Positions 8,431 through 16,122 of a stretch of 27,700 nucleotides of DNA are shown here, piece after piece (the first letter of the stretch is position 1; each line of letters opens with the position of its first letter). Source of the stretch: Succinatimonas sp. UBA6849. Lineage in GTDB: Bacteria > Pseudomonadota > Gammaproteobacteria > Enterobacterales > Succinivibrionaceae. The stretch is from the NCBI GenBank assembly GCA_002449335.1, contig DKDL01000031.1:1-27700 (forward strand), written 5' to 3'. A program made the position numbers and the translations under genes. Below the pieces are notes generated by a model. That model made no database searches, was not told the origin of the DNA, and saw only the letters and a program-made list of their open reading frames with translations.

Positions 8431-9014
8431 GCGGCACTTCCTGCAAAGCCTGCAAATCCCATAAATGCCATTGATAACAGGCCAGCTGTGACCAAGGCAA
8501 TAGCAGTATTCTTAAATGGTTCAGGTACGTCTGAAATAGCTAATCTTTCTCTGATAGCAGCAAAGAGGACTAAAACCAGAGTAAAACCAAATCCTGCACC
8601 AATTGTAAATGCTACAGATTCAGCTAGGTTAAATGAGAGTGAACCCTGTAAAAGAACTAAACCTAAAACGATGCAGTTAGTGGTGATTAAAGGCAGATAA
8701 ATACCTAAAGCATTGTATAAATCCATGGATACAAATCGGATCACTATCTCAGCTAACTGTACAGTTATCGCAATAATCACGATGTCGATGATTAGCTCTA
8801 AAGACTCTAAAGAATATAGAGTCAAAATGTAGGTATTAACCAAATAACAGGCAATTGAGGTTATCAGCAACACAAATGATGTGGCTAATCCCATTCCTGC
8901 TGCAGCAGAGATCTTGTTTGATACACCTAAAAAAGGGCACAATCCAAGAAAGCGAACCAGCACAAAGTTATTTACAATTGCAGCGCCAAAGAATAAAAAT
9001 AAATAGTGAACCAT
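8427..9014 (-). CDS. rnfA: Rnf complex membrane subunit RnfA
   Basis: A 195-residue membrane protein with about six helices, paralogous to RnfE. C26 (in GLCPFLG) and C114 (in TTNC) match the cysteines that bind the intramembrane Fe-S centre. The C-terminus (FAAIRERLAISDVPEPFKNTA then a final helix) closely follows E. coli RsxA in content and length. It is the first gene of the rnf operon. No good Shine-Dalgarno sequence precedes the ATG at 9014; the start is chosen because the protein then begins exactly as RsxA does. It is divergent from nth. Confidence 0.95.
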   Translation of the reverse strand: MVHYLFLFFGAAIVNNFVLVRFLGLCPFLGVSNKISAAAGMGLATSFVLLITSIACYLVNTYILTLYSLESLELIIDIVIIAITVQLAEIVIRFVSMDLYNALGIYLPLITTNCIVLGLVLLQGSLSFNLAESVAFTIGAGFGFTLVLVLFAAIRERLAISDVPEPFKNTAIALVTAGLLSMAFMGFAGFAGSAA

Positions 9015-9433
9015 AGATATTACGTGTATCCGTCAAACGTATTACATCAAAATAAGATATATAAACACTACCTATTAAGGCAATGTTCAAATAAGCTAAT
9101 AAAATGGATTATTTTAGTTAGTTAGTTTGCTCTTGTTGGGTAATTGAGCAAGACATGTCACTTTACTTAACTTGAATAAAATATCTTACACGCTGAATTT
9201 TAAATCTTTTTTCATAAAGTCTAAAGATATTGAGAAAAATTCTAAGTTAGCTAAACTATTTTACTAAAGAACAGCCGCTTTGAGAAATTAAATTTGAAAA
9301 CTCAATCAGTATATGTTGGTTTTTAAAAATCAGTATCTGTTAATCCATACATAAGTCAGCTTCCTCAAATTTTCATCTTTAGATTTACAGACCTAATCTA
9401 GAATGTAAAATACAAATCAAATAACGACTATTT
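9015..9433. other. Gene-free divergent region between rnfA and nth
   Basis: This 419-bp AT-rich stretch must hold the promoters for rnfABCDGE (leftward) and nth-ycfH (rightward), but no -35/-10 pair is convincing enough to call. No tRNA, protein-coding frame or canonical FNR palindrome (TTGAT-N4-ATCAA) was found. Its one clear structure is a 27-bp sequence (9186-9212) repeated upstream of metN. Confidence 0.6.
9186..9212 (+). repeat. 27-bp dispersed repeat, copy 1
   Basis: This copy begins TTACACGCTGAA and ends AAATCTTTTTT. It matches 13037-13063 at 26 of 27 positions; the only difference is G at 9192 against T at 13043. The flanks do not match. It sits between the divergent rnfA and nth genes, about 170 bp from rnfA and 220 bp from nth. 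Function unknown. Confidence 0.85.
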
Positions 9434-10090
9434 ATGTATCAAGATATGGCAAATAGAACATCATTACTCAATAAAGAACAAAGAGAAAACATGCTGATTA
9501 TTCTGTCTTCGTGTTTTCCTAATCCCAAGTCAGAACTTATTTTTAATAATCCATTTGAGCTTTTGTGTGCTGTGGTTCTGTCAGCTCAAGCTACAGATGA
9601 GTCTGTAAATAAAATTACGCCAGCGTTATTCAAACTAGCACCTACTCCATCAAAGTTAAGTGAGTTACCAGAAGCTGAGGTTGGTTCAGTAATTCGTACC
9701 ATTGGTCTTTGGAAAGCAAAAGCATCATATCTTGTAAAGTTGTCTAAAATGCTCTGTGAAGACTTTAATGGTGTAGTACCTGCTACTTATGATGAACTCA
9801 TAAAGCTCCCAGGTGTTGGTTCAAAAACAGCTAAAGTTGTATTGAACGTGGCTTTTAATAAGCCTACTGTCGCTGTAGATACTCATATTTTTAGAGTTTG
9901 TAACAGAACCGGCTTTTGTTTAGGCAATACGGCTAAAGAAGTTGAAGATAGAATTGTCCCTTTAATAGATGAGAAGTATCTACTTCAAGCTCACCATCTT
10001 CTGTTGCTTCATGGAAGATATGTATGTAAGGCTCGCACACCTCTATGCAATGAATGTAAAATATCAGCAATTTGCAAGAAAAGAATCTAA
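9434..10090 (+). CDS. nth: Endonuclease III (DNA glycosylase/AP lyase)
   Basis: A 218-residue base-excision repair enzyme that removes oxidised pyrimidines and cleaves at the abasic site. Present are LSAQATD (49-55), the helix-hairpin-helix LPGVGSKTAKVVL with catalytic Lys131, the catalytic Asp149 in VAVDTHIFRV, and the [4Fe-4S] ligands C198-x6-C205-x2-C208-x5-C214. These correspond to K120, D138 and the cluster of E. coli Nth. The start is uncertain: 9434 and 9446 both lack a clear Shine-Dalgarno, and Met20 would cut into the first helix. Its frame ends inside the leader of ycfH, 17 bases before that start codon, so the two are probably cotranscribed. In E. coli nth follows rsxE in one operon; here it is divergent from rnfA. 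Confidence 0.96.
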   Translation: MYQDMANRTSLLNKEQRENMLIILSSCFPNPKSELIFNNPFELLCAVVLSAQATDESVNKITPALFKLAPTPSKLSELPEAEVGSVIRTIGLWKAKASYLVKLSKMLCEDFNGVVPATYDELIKLPGVGSKTAKVVLNVAFNKPTVAVDTHIFRVCNRTGFCLGNTAKEVEDRIVPLIDEKYLLQAHHLLLLHGRYVCKARTPLCNECKISAICKKRI

Positions 10091-10107
10091 TTGTAAAAGG
10101 AAAAATC

Positions 10108-10974
10108 ATGACTTATTTAGTCGATTCTCACTGCCACTTATCAAGTCTTTCTTTAGAAGGCAAAGCTGGCGATAAAATTGAACAGATCATAGCCAGAGCT
10201 AACCATGCAGGCGTTACTCACTTTTTAAATGTATCTTGCACAACAAAAGAGTTTGCAAAAAACTATGAAATTGCAAAAGACTATGACAATATCTATCTGG
10301 CACTAGGTATCCATCCCTTAAATCTTGAGGATGATCCTGACTGGAAAGATGATGAGTTAATCAAAAATCTTGAAAGTTCTCCTAAGGTTCTGGCTGTAGG
10401 TGAGACTGGTCTTGATTACCATTATGCTCTTGAGACTCGTGATATACAGATCCCGTCATTTGCTAGACAAATCAATATCGCTCATACAGTTCACAAGCCT
10501 TTAGTAATTCATGCCCGTGAAGCTAAAAAAGATACACTGGACATTATGAAAGCAGAAAATGCTCGTGATGTTGGAGGTGTAATTCATTGCTTTACAGATA
10601 CTGTTGAGATGGCAAGAGCTTGCCTTGATATGGGCTTTTATATTTCTTTTACTGGTATCTCAACCTTTAAAGGTTCAGACAATGTAAGAGAGGTAATTAA
10701 ATACGTACCAGTAGACAGAATGATGGTAGAAACTGACTGTCCATATCTTGCTCCAATTCCAGTAAGAGGAGTTGAGAATGAGCCTGCCTTTGTAAGATAC
10801 ACCTTAAAGTTCATTGCTGATTTTAAAGGTATCAGTGAAGATAAGTTTGCTTCAATTACCTCAGCTAACTTTGAAAATCTCTATGGTTTAAAGTTAGCAG
10901 AGATTAAAGTACCTGATGTTGAATTTAGTACTTATAAACTTGAAAAGGTCATCGACAAACCTTTTGAGGAGTAA
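10108..10974 (+). CDS. ycfH: YcfH-type TatD family metal-dependent hydrolase/DNase
   Basis: A 288-residue TIM-barrel hydrolase. The ATG at 10108 is preceded by AAAGGA and gives MTYLVDSHCHL, the standard start of this subgroup; the upstream in-frame ATG at 10072 lies inside nth. Metal ligands are all present: H8 and H10 (DSHCHL), E99 (GETGLDYH), H135 (VIHARE), H160 (VIHCFT) and D210 (ETDCPYLAP). The LVDSHCHL start, the GIHPLN segment and the GGVIHCF segment match E. coli YcfH better than TatD. About 20 extra residues follow the usual C-terminus. The exact substrate of YcfH proteins is not settled; a 3'-5' DNase activity is known for the family. Confidence 0.93.
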   Translation: MTYLVDSHCHLSSLSLEGKAGDKIEQIIARANHAGVTHFLNVSCTTKEFAKNYEIAKDYDNIYLALGIHPLNLEDDPDWKDDELIKNLESSPKVLAVGETGLDYHYALETRDIQIPSFARQINIAHTVHKPLVIHAREAKKDTLDIMKAENARDVGGVIHCFTDTVEMARACLDMGFYISFTGISTFKGSDNVREVIKYVPVDRMMVETDCPYLAPIPVRGVENEPAFVRYTLKFIADFKGISEDKFASITSANFENLYGLKLAEIKVPDVEFSTYKLEKVIDKPFEE

Positions 10975-10980
10975 AAATTA

Positions 10981-11024
10981 AAGCTCTTTCAAGGCAGTCA
11001 TTAAAACTTCATGAAAGAGCTTTT
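10981..11024. terminator. Bidirectional terminator between ycfH and the convergent membrane-protein gene
   Basis: AAGCTCTTTCA (10981-10991) pairs with TGAAAGAGCTT (11012-11022), 11 bp with a 20-base loop. On the plus strand it runs into TTTTCTTT. On the minus strand it runs into TTTAATTTTT. It therefore serves both convergent genes. Confidence 0.85.
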
Positions 11025-11068
11025 CTTTATTACAAATTTTCAAATGAAAAGAAGTGCATATTAGGTAG

Positions 11069-12889
11069 CTATCCTAATAATGCTGGATTGATAAAGGTAA
11101 AGTATCCATTAGTAAAGACAATCTCAAGCATCAATAAGATTGCAGTAATAAGCTGCAAGGCACATACCATATCAGTGCTTGCCTTAATTCCTTTTACAAC
11201 CATAAACTGACCAATAAGTACTCTGCAAAGCAGGCATATACCCAACATTGTCAAAGCAATCTGCCAATCTAATACAGCAAAAGTAACTGCTAAACAGATA
11301 ATGGTTCCTGCAATTAAACCTTTTAGACCTAAAGTTCCAAATGAACTTACAGGATCGTCTGATGAACCGAAGTTTAATGTAGTTGCTGTAAAAGAACTTA
11401 GCATAAAGATGACAGCAAAGCCTAAGCAGAAATAGAAGTCTAATTCCATGTATTTTGTAAAATACTGAATTGATCTTGCAAACAGGCTAATTACAATCAA
11501 TGTAATTAAAATCTTGCCATAAGTATCAATCTTTCTTAAAGAGATTGCTGTACATAAATGACCAATTCCTCTGAATGCACCAGAACCTGTTAAGGCAAAG
11601 AAGAAGAGGGTAACAACAGCAGCACACAATGATCCGCTCTGACATACAGATTGCATGAACATAGCTAAAGCACAGGTAATAAAGCCAATTACAAAGTATG
11701 GTAATGGCATGAAAGCTGGTGCTGATGGCCCTAAGATTGATAAAGCCTGCTTTGGAAATAATGCACCTAAATTAGTAAAGTTAAAGAATGAAGCTATAAG
11801 CTGTCTTAAAAATACAAAAACATAAACAAAAGCTGAAATCTCATTATTAACTTTATTCTGATTGTCAGCAACAGCAGTTTCATTTGGAATCTGTTGTGCT
11901 TGTTCATTTGGCTGTACTTGAGCAGTCTGATTGTAGTTAGGGGCAGAATTCTGTGTTTGTAAAGACTCTGGACCGAAGTTTAAGTTAGTGTTTTTTACAT
12001 TAGCAAAAATGCTTGATTGAGCAGTATTACCACCAACATTTTGTGGTTGATTATCTGCAAATGATGCTTGCTGATATAAACTGTTATCAGCAATATTGTT
12101 TTGGGTAGCAGAAGCTTCAAATGAAGGTTTTGCTAAATCTTGAGGATCATGGTTATTGGCAGCAACTGTATTCTGCTCAGTTGTAGTGTTATCTTGAACA
12201 GCTTTATTTACATCTGTCTTTTCTTCTTTTACTGAAGCATCTTTTAGAGAATTCAGTTTTGCTTCATTTGCTATATGAGCAGAAATGTCTCCTTGAACCA
12301 TGGTATTGTTAGAAAATAGATCAGTTTGAATAGGAGTCTTTTCTTCATCCTTTTTAACTTCAACCTTAGGTTTTCTTGGTCTTAAAGGCTCACCAGGAGC
12401 AATGTATAAATGACCAGAGTCACGGCCTTCTTCATTTAAATAAGCTTCATTTGCTTTATAAGTGTAGTAGTCGTGTTTCTTTAATTCGCGCTCAGAAGGA
12501 CCTACAGCATAGATAGTCTCTTCTTCTCTAGCCTGAGTCTTAGGTTGTGATAATCCTTGAGTATTTGACAGATCAAAATCAGAAGCGGATTGCTGCTGTG
12601 ATTCAAAATTCTGAGGAGGAACAATATTTGTAAAACCAGGATCTGAAAATGCGCTAGCAAATTGCTCTTGAGGATTAGCATTCTGATTAAGGTTTGCTTG
12701 TGCAGGATCGATTGATGAGTAATTCTGATTAACCTGACCAAAACTAGGTTCAGAATCGAAATCTCTATTGATTGTTTTGCCTGAAGTCTGGTTAACATTA
12801 AGGCGGATCTTTTTAAAGAGAGAGGCTACCTTACCAGAGTCTTCGTTTTGCTGATTCTTTTTGTTTTTAGAAAACATTCCAAAAGCCAT
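11069..12889 (-). CDS. Membrane protein with a CobS-like C-terminal domain and long disordered N-terminus
   Basis: A 606-residue protein. The ATG at 12889 is preceded by AGAAGGA, better than the open frame's upstream start at 12940. Residues 1-350 are hydrophilic, rich in Gln/Asn/Ser/Ala and without signal peptide, so probably disordered and cytoplasmic. Residues 351-606 form a membrane domain of about seven helices whose size and order of segments match E. coli CobS (247 residues): FMPLPYFVIG (403-412) for FPLIG; ALTGSGAFRGIGHLCTAIS (432-450) for ALMTGGFHLDGLADTCDG; IDTYG (454-458) for RLGTHG; and VVKGIKASTDMVCALQL (574-590) for LGGQTGDTLGAAIEL. The acidic residues of the HxDGxxD region that CobS needs are absent. 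I infer an inactive CobS relative with a new role. No other cobalamin gene is in the window. The alternative is an unrelated polytopic protein. Confidence 0.6.
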   Translation of the reverse strand: MAFGMFSKNKKNQQNEDSGKVASLFKKIRLNVNQTSGKTINRDFDSEPSFGQVNQNYSSIDPAQANLNQNANPQEQFASAFSDPGFTNIVPPQNFESQQQSASDFDLSNTQGLSQPKTQAREEETIYAVGPSERELKKHDYYTYKANEAYLNEEGRDSGHLYIAPGEPLRPRKPKVEVKKDEEKTPIQTDLFSNNTMVQGDISAHIANEAKLNSLKDASVKEEKTDVNKAVQDNTTTEQNTVAANNHDPQDLAKPSFEASATQNNIADNSLYQQASFADNQPQNVGGNTAQSSIFANVKNTNLNFGPESLQTQNSAPNYNQTAQVQPNEQAQQIPNETAVADNQNKVNNEISAFVYVFVFLRQLIASFFNFTNLGALFPKQALSILGPSAPAFMPLPYFVIGFITCALAMFMQSVCQSGSLCAAVVTLFFFALTGSGAFRGIGHLCTAISLRKIDTYGKILITLIVISLFARSIQYFTKYMELDFYFCLGFAVIFMLSSFTATTLNFGSSDDPVSSFGTLGLKGLIAGTIICLAVTFAVLDWQIALTMLGICLLCRVLIGQFMVVKGIKASTDMVCALQLITAILLMLEIVFTNGYFTFINPALLG

Positions 12890-13239
12890 TAGATTTCCTT
12901 CTGAACTTAAATTTATAATGGCGACACATCGCCAAAACATGAATTAGACAATTCAAATTTGTATAAAACATTATATAGGTTTTGAACCTAATCATCTAAT
13001 TCATTTTGAAAAGAGCTTCTATTGCGTTTTTTTAGTTTACACTCTGAATTTTAAATCTTTTTTGTCTAACCTTACAATCAGATCCTACCTTCGAGAAGAA
13101 ATTTTTTCTTCATCAAATAGAGATAATATCTTGTAAAGATCTTTAGAATATTATAAAAAAGAAAAAAATAAAAAAATAAAAAAAATAATCTCGCAATGCA
13201 ATAAGATATGACTTAAAAGTCCATACTAGGATTAGTCAA
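12890..13239. other. Gene-free divergent region upstream of metN
   Basis: 350 bp, very AT-rich. It holds the second copy of the 27-bp repeat (13037-13063), a perfect 7-bp inverted repeat GAAGAAA-ttt-TTTCTTC (13095-13111) without a T tract, and an A/T run at about 13153-13188 just upstream of metN. No MetJ-like AGACGTCT boxes or known SAM riboswitch were recognised. No coding frame or tRNA seen. Confidence 0.55.
13037..13063 (+). repeat. 27-bp dispersed repeat, copy 2
   Basis: The same sequence as 9186-9212 apart from T at 13043. It lies in the divergent region between the CobS-like gene (about 150 bp away) and metN (about 175 bp away), a placement much like that of copy 1. Confidence 0.85.
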
Positions 13240-14295
13240 ATGATAAAATTAGAGAATATACACAAAGTTTATCAGCTAGATAAAAATCATAGTTTGCATG
13301 CATTAAAAGGTATCAATCTAACAATTAACAAAGGTGAAATCTTTGGTGTGATTGGTCTTTCAGGTGCAGGTAAATCAACACTTATTAGAATCATCAATAT
13401 GCTTGAAACTCCAACTGAGGGAAGGGTAATCATTGATGGTGAAGATATTACTGACTACAAAGAAGTTCAGTTAAGAAAAGTAAGACAATCTATTGGAATG
13501 ATCTTCCAGCAGTTCAATCTATTATCTTCTATGACTGTAGCTCAAAACGTAGCCTTCCCACTTGAGCTTAATCCTCAAAATGACAAAAAGACCATCAAAG
13601 CAAAAGTTAAAGAATTGCTTGAAATGGTTGGCCTTGGTGATAAAGCTAATGTTTATCCTGCTCAATTATCAGGAGGTCAGAAGCAAAGAGTTGGTATTGC
13701 AAGAGCATTAGCAACAAATCCTAAGATCTTACTTTGTGATGAAGCTACTTCTGCTTTAGATCCAAAGACAACTAGCTCAATCTTAAAGTTGTTACAAGAT
13801 CTAAAAAAGAAGCTCAACCTTACCATCGTAATTATTACTCACCAGTTAGAAGTAATTAAAGAATGCTGTGACAGAGTTGCTGTTATTGATGGTGGTTTAA
13901 TCAGCGAAATGGGCAATACCATTGATGTATTTGCAAACCCACAAAAAGAGCTAACTAAGAGATTAGTAAGTGCTGTCGTAAGAAAAGACTTAAATGATCT
14001 TTTAGAGTACACAACGCTGACTGAGACATATAAAGAAGGCTCAAAAGCTTGGTTTGAGGTTTTATTCTTAGGTGATAAAGCAGAAGATCCTGTGATTGTT
14101 GATGTAGCTGAAAAACTGGGTGTAAAGATAGGCATTATGGCCGGTCAAATCAACCATATTCAAAATGAACCATTAGGTGTTCTGATTATTGCAATTGAAG
14201 GCACTGAGGAAATTATTAACAAAGCTAAAGTTGAGCTTGAAAATAGAGTTTACAGAGTTAAGCTTCTAGGCTATCAGCTAAAGGAGGCAAAATAA
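13240..14295 (+). CDS. metN: Methionine-type ABC importer ATP-binding protein MetN (copy 1)
   Basis: A 351-residue ATPase that powers uptake of methionine or related compounds through MetI. Walker A is GLSGAGKST (39-47), the Q-loop FQQFN has Q90, the ABC signature is LSGGQ (143-147), Walker B is ILLCDE (163-168), and the switch His is H201. Residues about 265-345 form the C-terminal NIL (ACT-like) domain, which in E. coli MetN binds intracellular methionine and shuts down transport. AGGA precedes the ATG. The stop codon directly abuts the metI start. It is clearly related to, but distinct from, the second copy at 24176-25213. Confidence 0.95.
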   Translation: MIKLENIHKVYQLDKNHSLHALKGINLTINKGEIFGVIGLSGAGKSTLIRIINMLETPTEGRVIIDGEDITDYKEVQLRKVRQSIGMIFQQFNLLSSMTVAQNVAFPLELNPQNDKKTIKAKVKELLEMVGLGDKANVYPAQLSGGQKQRVGIARALATNPKILLCDEATSALDPKTTSSILKLLQDLKKKLNLTIVIITHQLEVIKECCDRVAVIDGGLISEMGNTIDVFANPQKELTKRLVSAVVRKDLNDLLEYTTLTETYKEGSKAWFEVLFLGDKAEDPVIVDVAEKLGVKIGIMAGQINHIQNEPLGVLIIAIEGTEEIINKAKVELENRVYRVKLLGYQLKEAK

Positions 14296-14985
14296 ATGAT
14301 TGAGTTTTTAACTTCTTTAGGTCTGTCATCATACGCAGCAAAAATCTCAGTACTCTTATTTGACGGTACTGTAGATACTTTCTATATGGTGTTTTTAGCT
14401 ACAACAATCTCTATTATTGTAGGTGTGCCTTTAGGTGTGATTTTACTTGTAACCTCTAAAGGTTACTTCTGGTACTCACCAGTGTTCTACTCAGTTTTAG
14501 GTTCAATTGTTAATGCCTTAAGATCAATTCCATTTATCATTTTAATGGTGGCAATTATTCCTATTACAAAGTTCTTTGTAGGTACAAGTATCGGTACAAC
14601 TGCAGCAATTGTGCCTTTGACAATTTCAACCATACCTTTCTTAGGCAGATTAGTTGAAACTTCTTTAAGAACTGTATCTTACGGTTTAATTGAAGCTGCT
14701 CAATCAATGGGTGCAAGTCCATTTAGAATCATTAGAAAAGTGCTGTTGCCTGAAGCATTACCAGAGTTAATTCAGAACTTTACATTAACAGTAATTGTAA
14801 TTATCGGCTGTTCAGCTATGGCAGGCACCATCGGTGGTGGTGGCTTAGGTGATATCGCAATCAGATACGGATATCAACGATTCCAAGTATCTATCATGGT
14901 TCTAACCGTAATTATCTTAATTTTGATGGTGCAGTTAACCCAGCTAGTTGGTGATTACTTAACCAAGAAGGTTGACCACAGATAG
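14296..14985 (+). CDS. metI: Methionine-type ABC importer permease MetI (copy 1)
   Basis: A 229-residue permease with five or six predicted membrane helices. The cytoplasmic EAA loop that docks on MetN is EAAQSMGASPFRIIRKVLLP at about 133-152, followed by GGGGLGDIAIRYGY (181-193 region), a typical MetI signature. It starts at the base after the metN stop, with AAGGAGG inside the end of metN as its ribosome site. A terminator-like hairpin follows within 30 bases. Confidence 0.95.
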   Translation: MIEFLTSLGLSSYAAKISVLLFDGTVDTFYMVFLATTISIIVGVPLGVILLVTSKGYFWYSPVFYSVLGSIVNALRSIPFIILMVAIIPITKFFVGTSIGTTAAIVPLTISTIPFLGRLVETSLRTVSYGLIEAAQSMGASPFRIIRKVLLPEALPELIQNFTLTVIVIIGCSAMAGTIGGGGLGDIAIRYGYQRFQVSIMVLTVIILILMVQLTQLVGDYLTKKVDHR

Positions 14986-15012
14986 TACTATTCAAACAAC
15001 ACATCTTTTTAG

Positions 15013-15043
15013 AAAGGAGAACTTGTAGTAGCTCTCCTTTTTT
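15013..15043 (+). terminator. Terminator-like hairpin between metI and metQ (copy 1)
   Basis: AAAGGAGA (15013-15020) pairs with TCTCCTTT (15033-15040) across a 12-base loop. The T run continues to 15043, giving six T in a row. It lies inside the metN-metI-metQ unit, so it may reduce read-through into metQ, or metQ may have its own promoter in the 135 bases that follow. Confidence 0.75.
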
Positions 15044-15179
15044 GTTGCTATTATAGCCGTTAACTATAAGTATCAATTCAAAAATAGTATTATTAACTTG
15101 TTGATCTTCAAAAGTAATAAGGGCATATTATTACCAACGGAACAAATTAGGTAAGAATCATTTCATGGAGATTAATATA

Positions 15180-15971
15180 ATGAATAAGATTAAGTCACTG
15201 TTAGGTTTAGCTGCACTAACTGCAGCATCTGTATCATTCTCAGCTTATGCCAATGAAACAATTACTGTAGGCGCAACTCCAGTACCACATGCTGAGATCT
15301 TAGATGCTGTAAAGCCAATCTTAGCTAAAGAAGGCTTTGATTTAAAAATTACAGAGTTTAATGATTATGTTCAGCCAAACTTAGCTGTTTCAGATGGTCA
15401 GTTAGATTGCAATTTTGAAGAGCACGAGCCTTACTTAAAATCTTTCGTAAAAGAGCGTGGCTCTGACTTAGTAAATGTTGGTGGTATTCACATTGAGCCA
15501 ATGGGCGTTTACTCAAAGAAGATTAAAGATCTTAAAGATCTAAAAGATGGTGCAACTGTTGCAATTCCAAATGATCCAACCAATGGTGGTCGTGCTTTAT
15601 TACTGTTACAGGCAGCAGGTTTAATCACTCTTGAAGATCCTAAGAGCGTAACCGCAACTCCTTTAGATGTTAAAGAGAACAAGAAGAATTTAAACTTCAA
15701 GGAATTAGAAGCTCCACAGTTACCACGTGCTTTAGATGATACTGATATTTCAATCATCAATACTAACTATGCTATCGGTGCAGGTCTGAATCCATTAAAG
15801 GATTCTCTTTACATCGAGAGCTCAGATTCACCATACGTAAATATTATCGTAGCAAATTCAAAGACTGCTAAATCAGCTGGTGTTCAGGCTCTAGTTAAAG
15901 CTTTAAGAACTCCTGAAATCAAGAAGTTCATCCTTGATAAATACCAGGGTGCTGTAGTTCCAGCATTCTAA
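15180..15971 (+). CDS. metQ: MetQ/NlpA family substrate-binding protein (copy 1), non-lipidated
   Basis: A 263-residue periplasmic binding protein for the MetNI importer. The ATG at 15180 follows GGAG at 15167-15170; an in-frame ATG at 15165 overlaps that ribosome site and is rejected. The signal peptide is MNKIKSLLGLAALTAASVSFSAYA with a predicted signal-peptidase I cut after AYA. There is no Cys near the cut, so it should be soluble, unlike lipidated E. coli MetQ and the second copy in this window. Family motifs include VGATPVPHAEIL, FNDYVQPN, DCNFEEHEPYL, VAIPNDPTNGGRALLLLQ and NTNYAIGAGL. Ligand unverified: this family binds L- or D-methionine and some derivatives. Confidence 0.93.
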   Translation: MNKIKSLLGLAALTAASVSFSAYANETITVGATPVPHAEILDAVKPILAKEGFDLKITEFNDYVQPNLAVSDGQLDCNFEEHEPYLKSFVKERGSDLVNVGGIHIEPMGVYSKKIKDLKDLKDGATVAIPNDPTNGGRALLLLQAAGLITLEDPKSVTATPLDVKENKKNLNFKELEAPQLPRALDDTDISIINTNYAIGAGLNPLKDSLYIESSDSPYVNIIVANSKTAKSAGVQALVKALRTPEIKKFILDKYQGAVVPAF

Positions 15972-16002
15972 TATCAAGCAATCTTGATAGATAATAGAAG
16001 AG

Positions 16003-16033
16003 GCAGGATCTCGAAGAGAGGTTCTGCTTTTTT
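16003..16033 (+). terminator. Intrinsic terminator after metQ (copy 1)
   Basis: GCAGGATCTC (16003-16012) pairs with GAGGTTCTGC (16018-16027), 10 bp including two G-T pairs, loop GAAGA, then six T (16028-16033). It ends the first importer transcript. Confidence 0.92.
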
Positions 16034-16122
16034 GTTATTTGAGATGTAATAAAGATAATTAAATATAGATGCAAAGACAATCATCTAGTTAAACAAACTC
16101 TTGCTAATATTTAGGAAAGCAA

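Noticed and set aside
9015..9130. FNR or ArcA site in front of rnfA
   Set aside because: TTGATGTAATACGT resembles only half of an FNR box and no full palindrome is present.
13153..13188. A/T homopolymer-like run upstream of metN as a mobile-element scar
   Set aside because: No flanking direct repeats or inverted ends were found; it is more simply an A-tract or UP-like element of the metN promoter.
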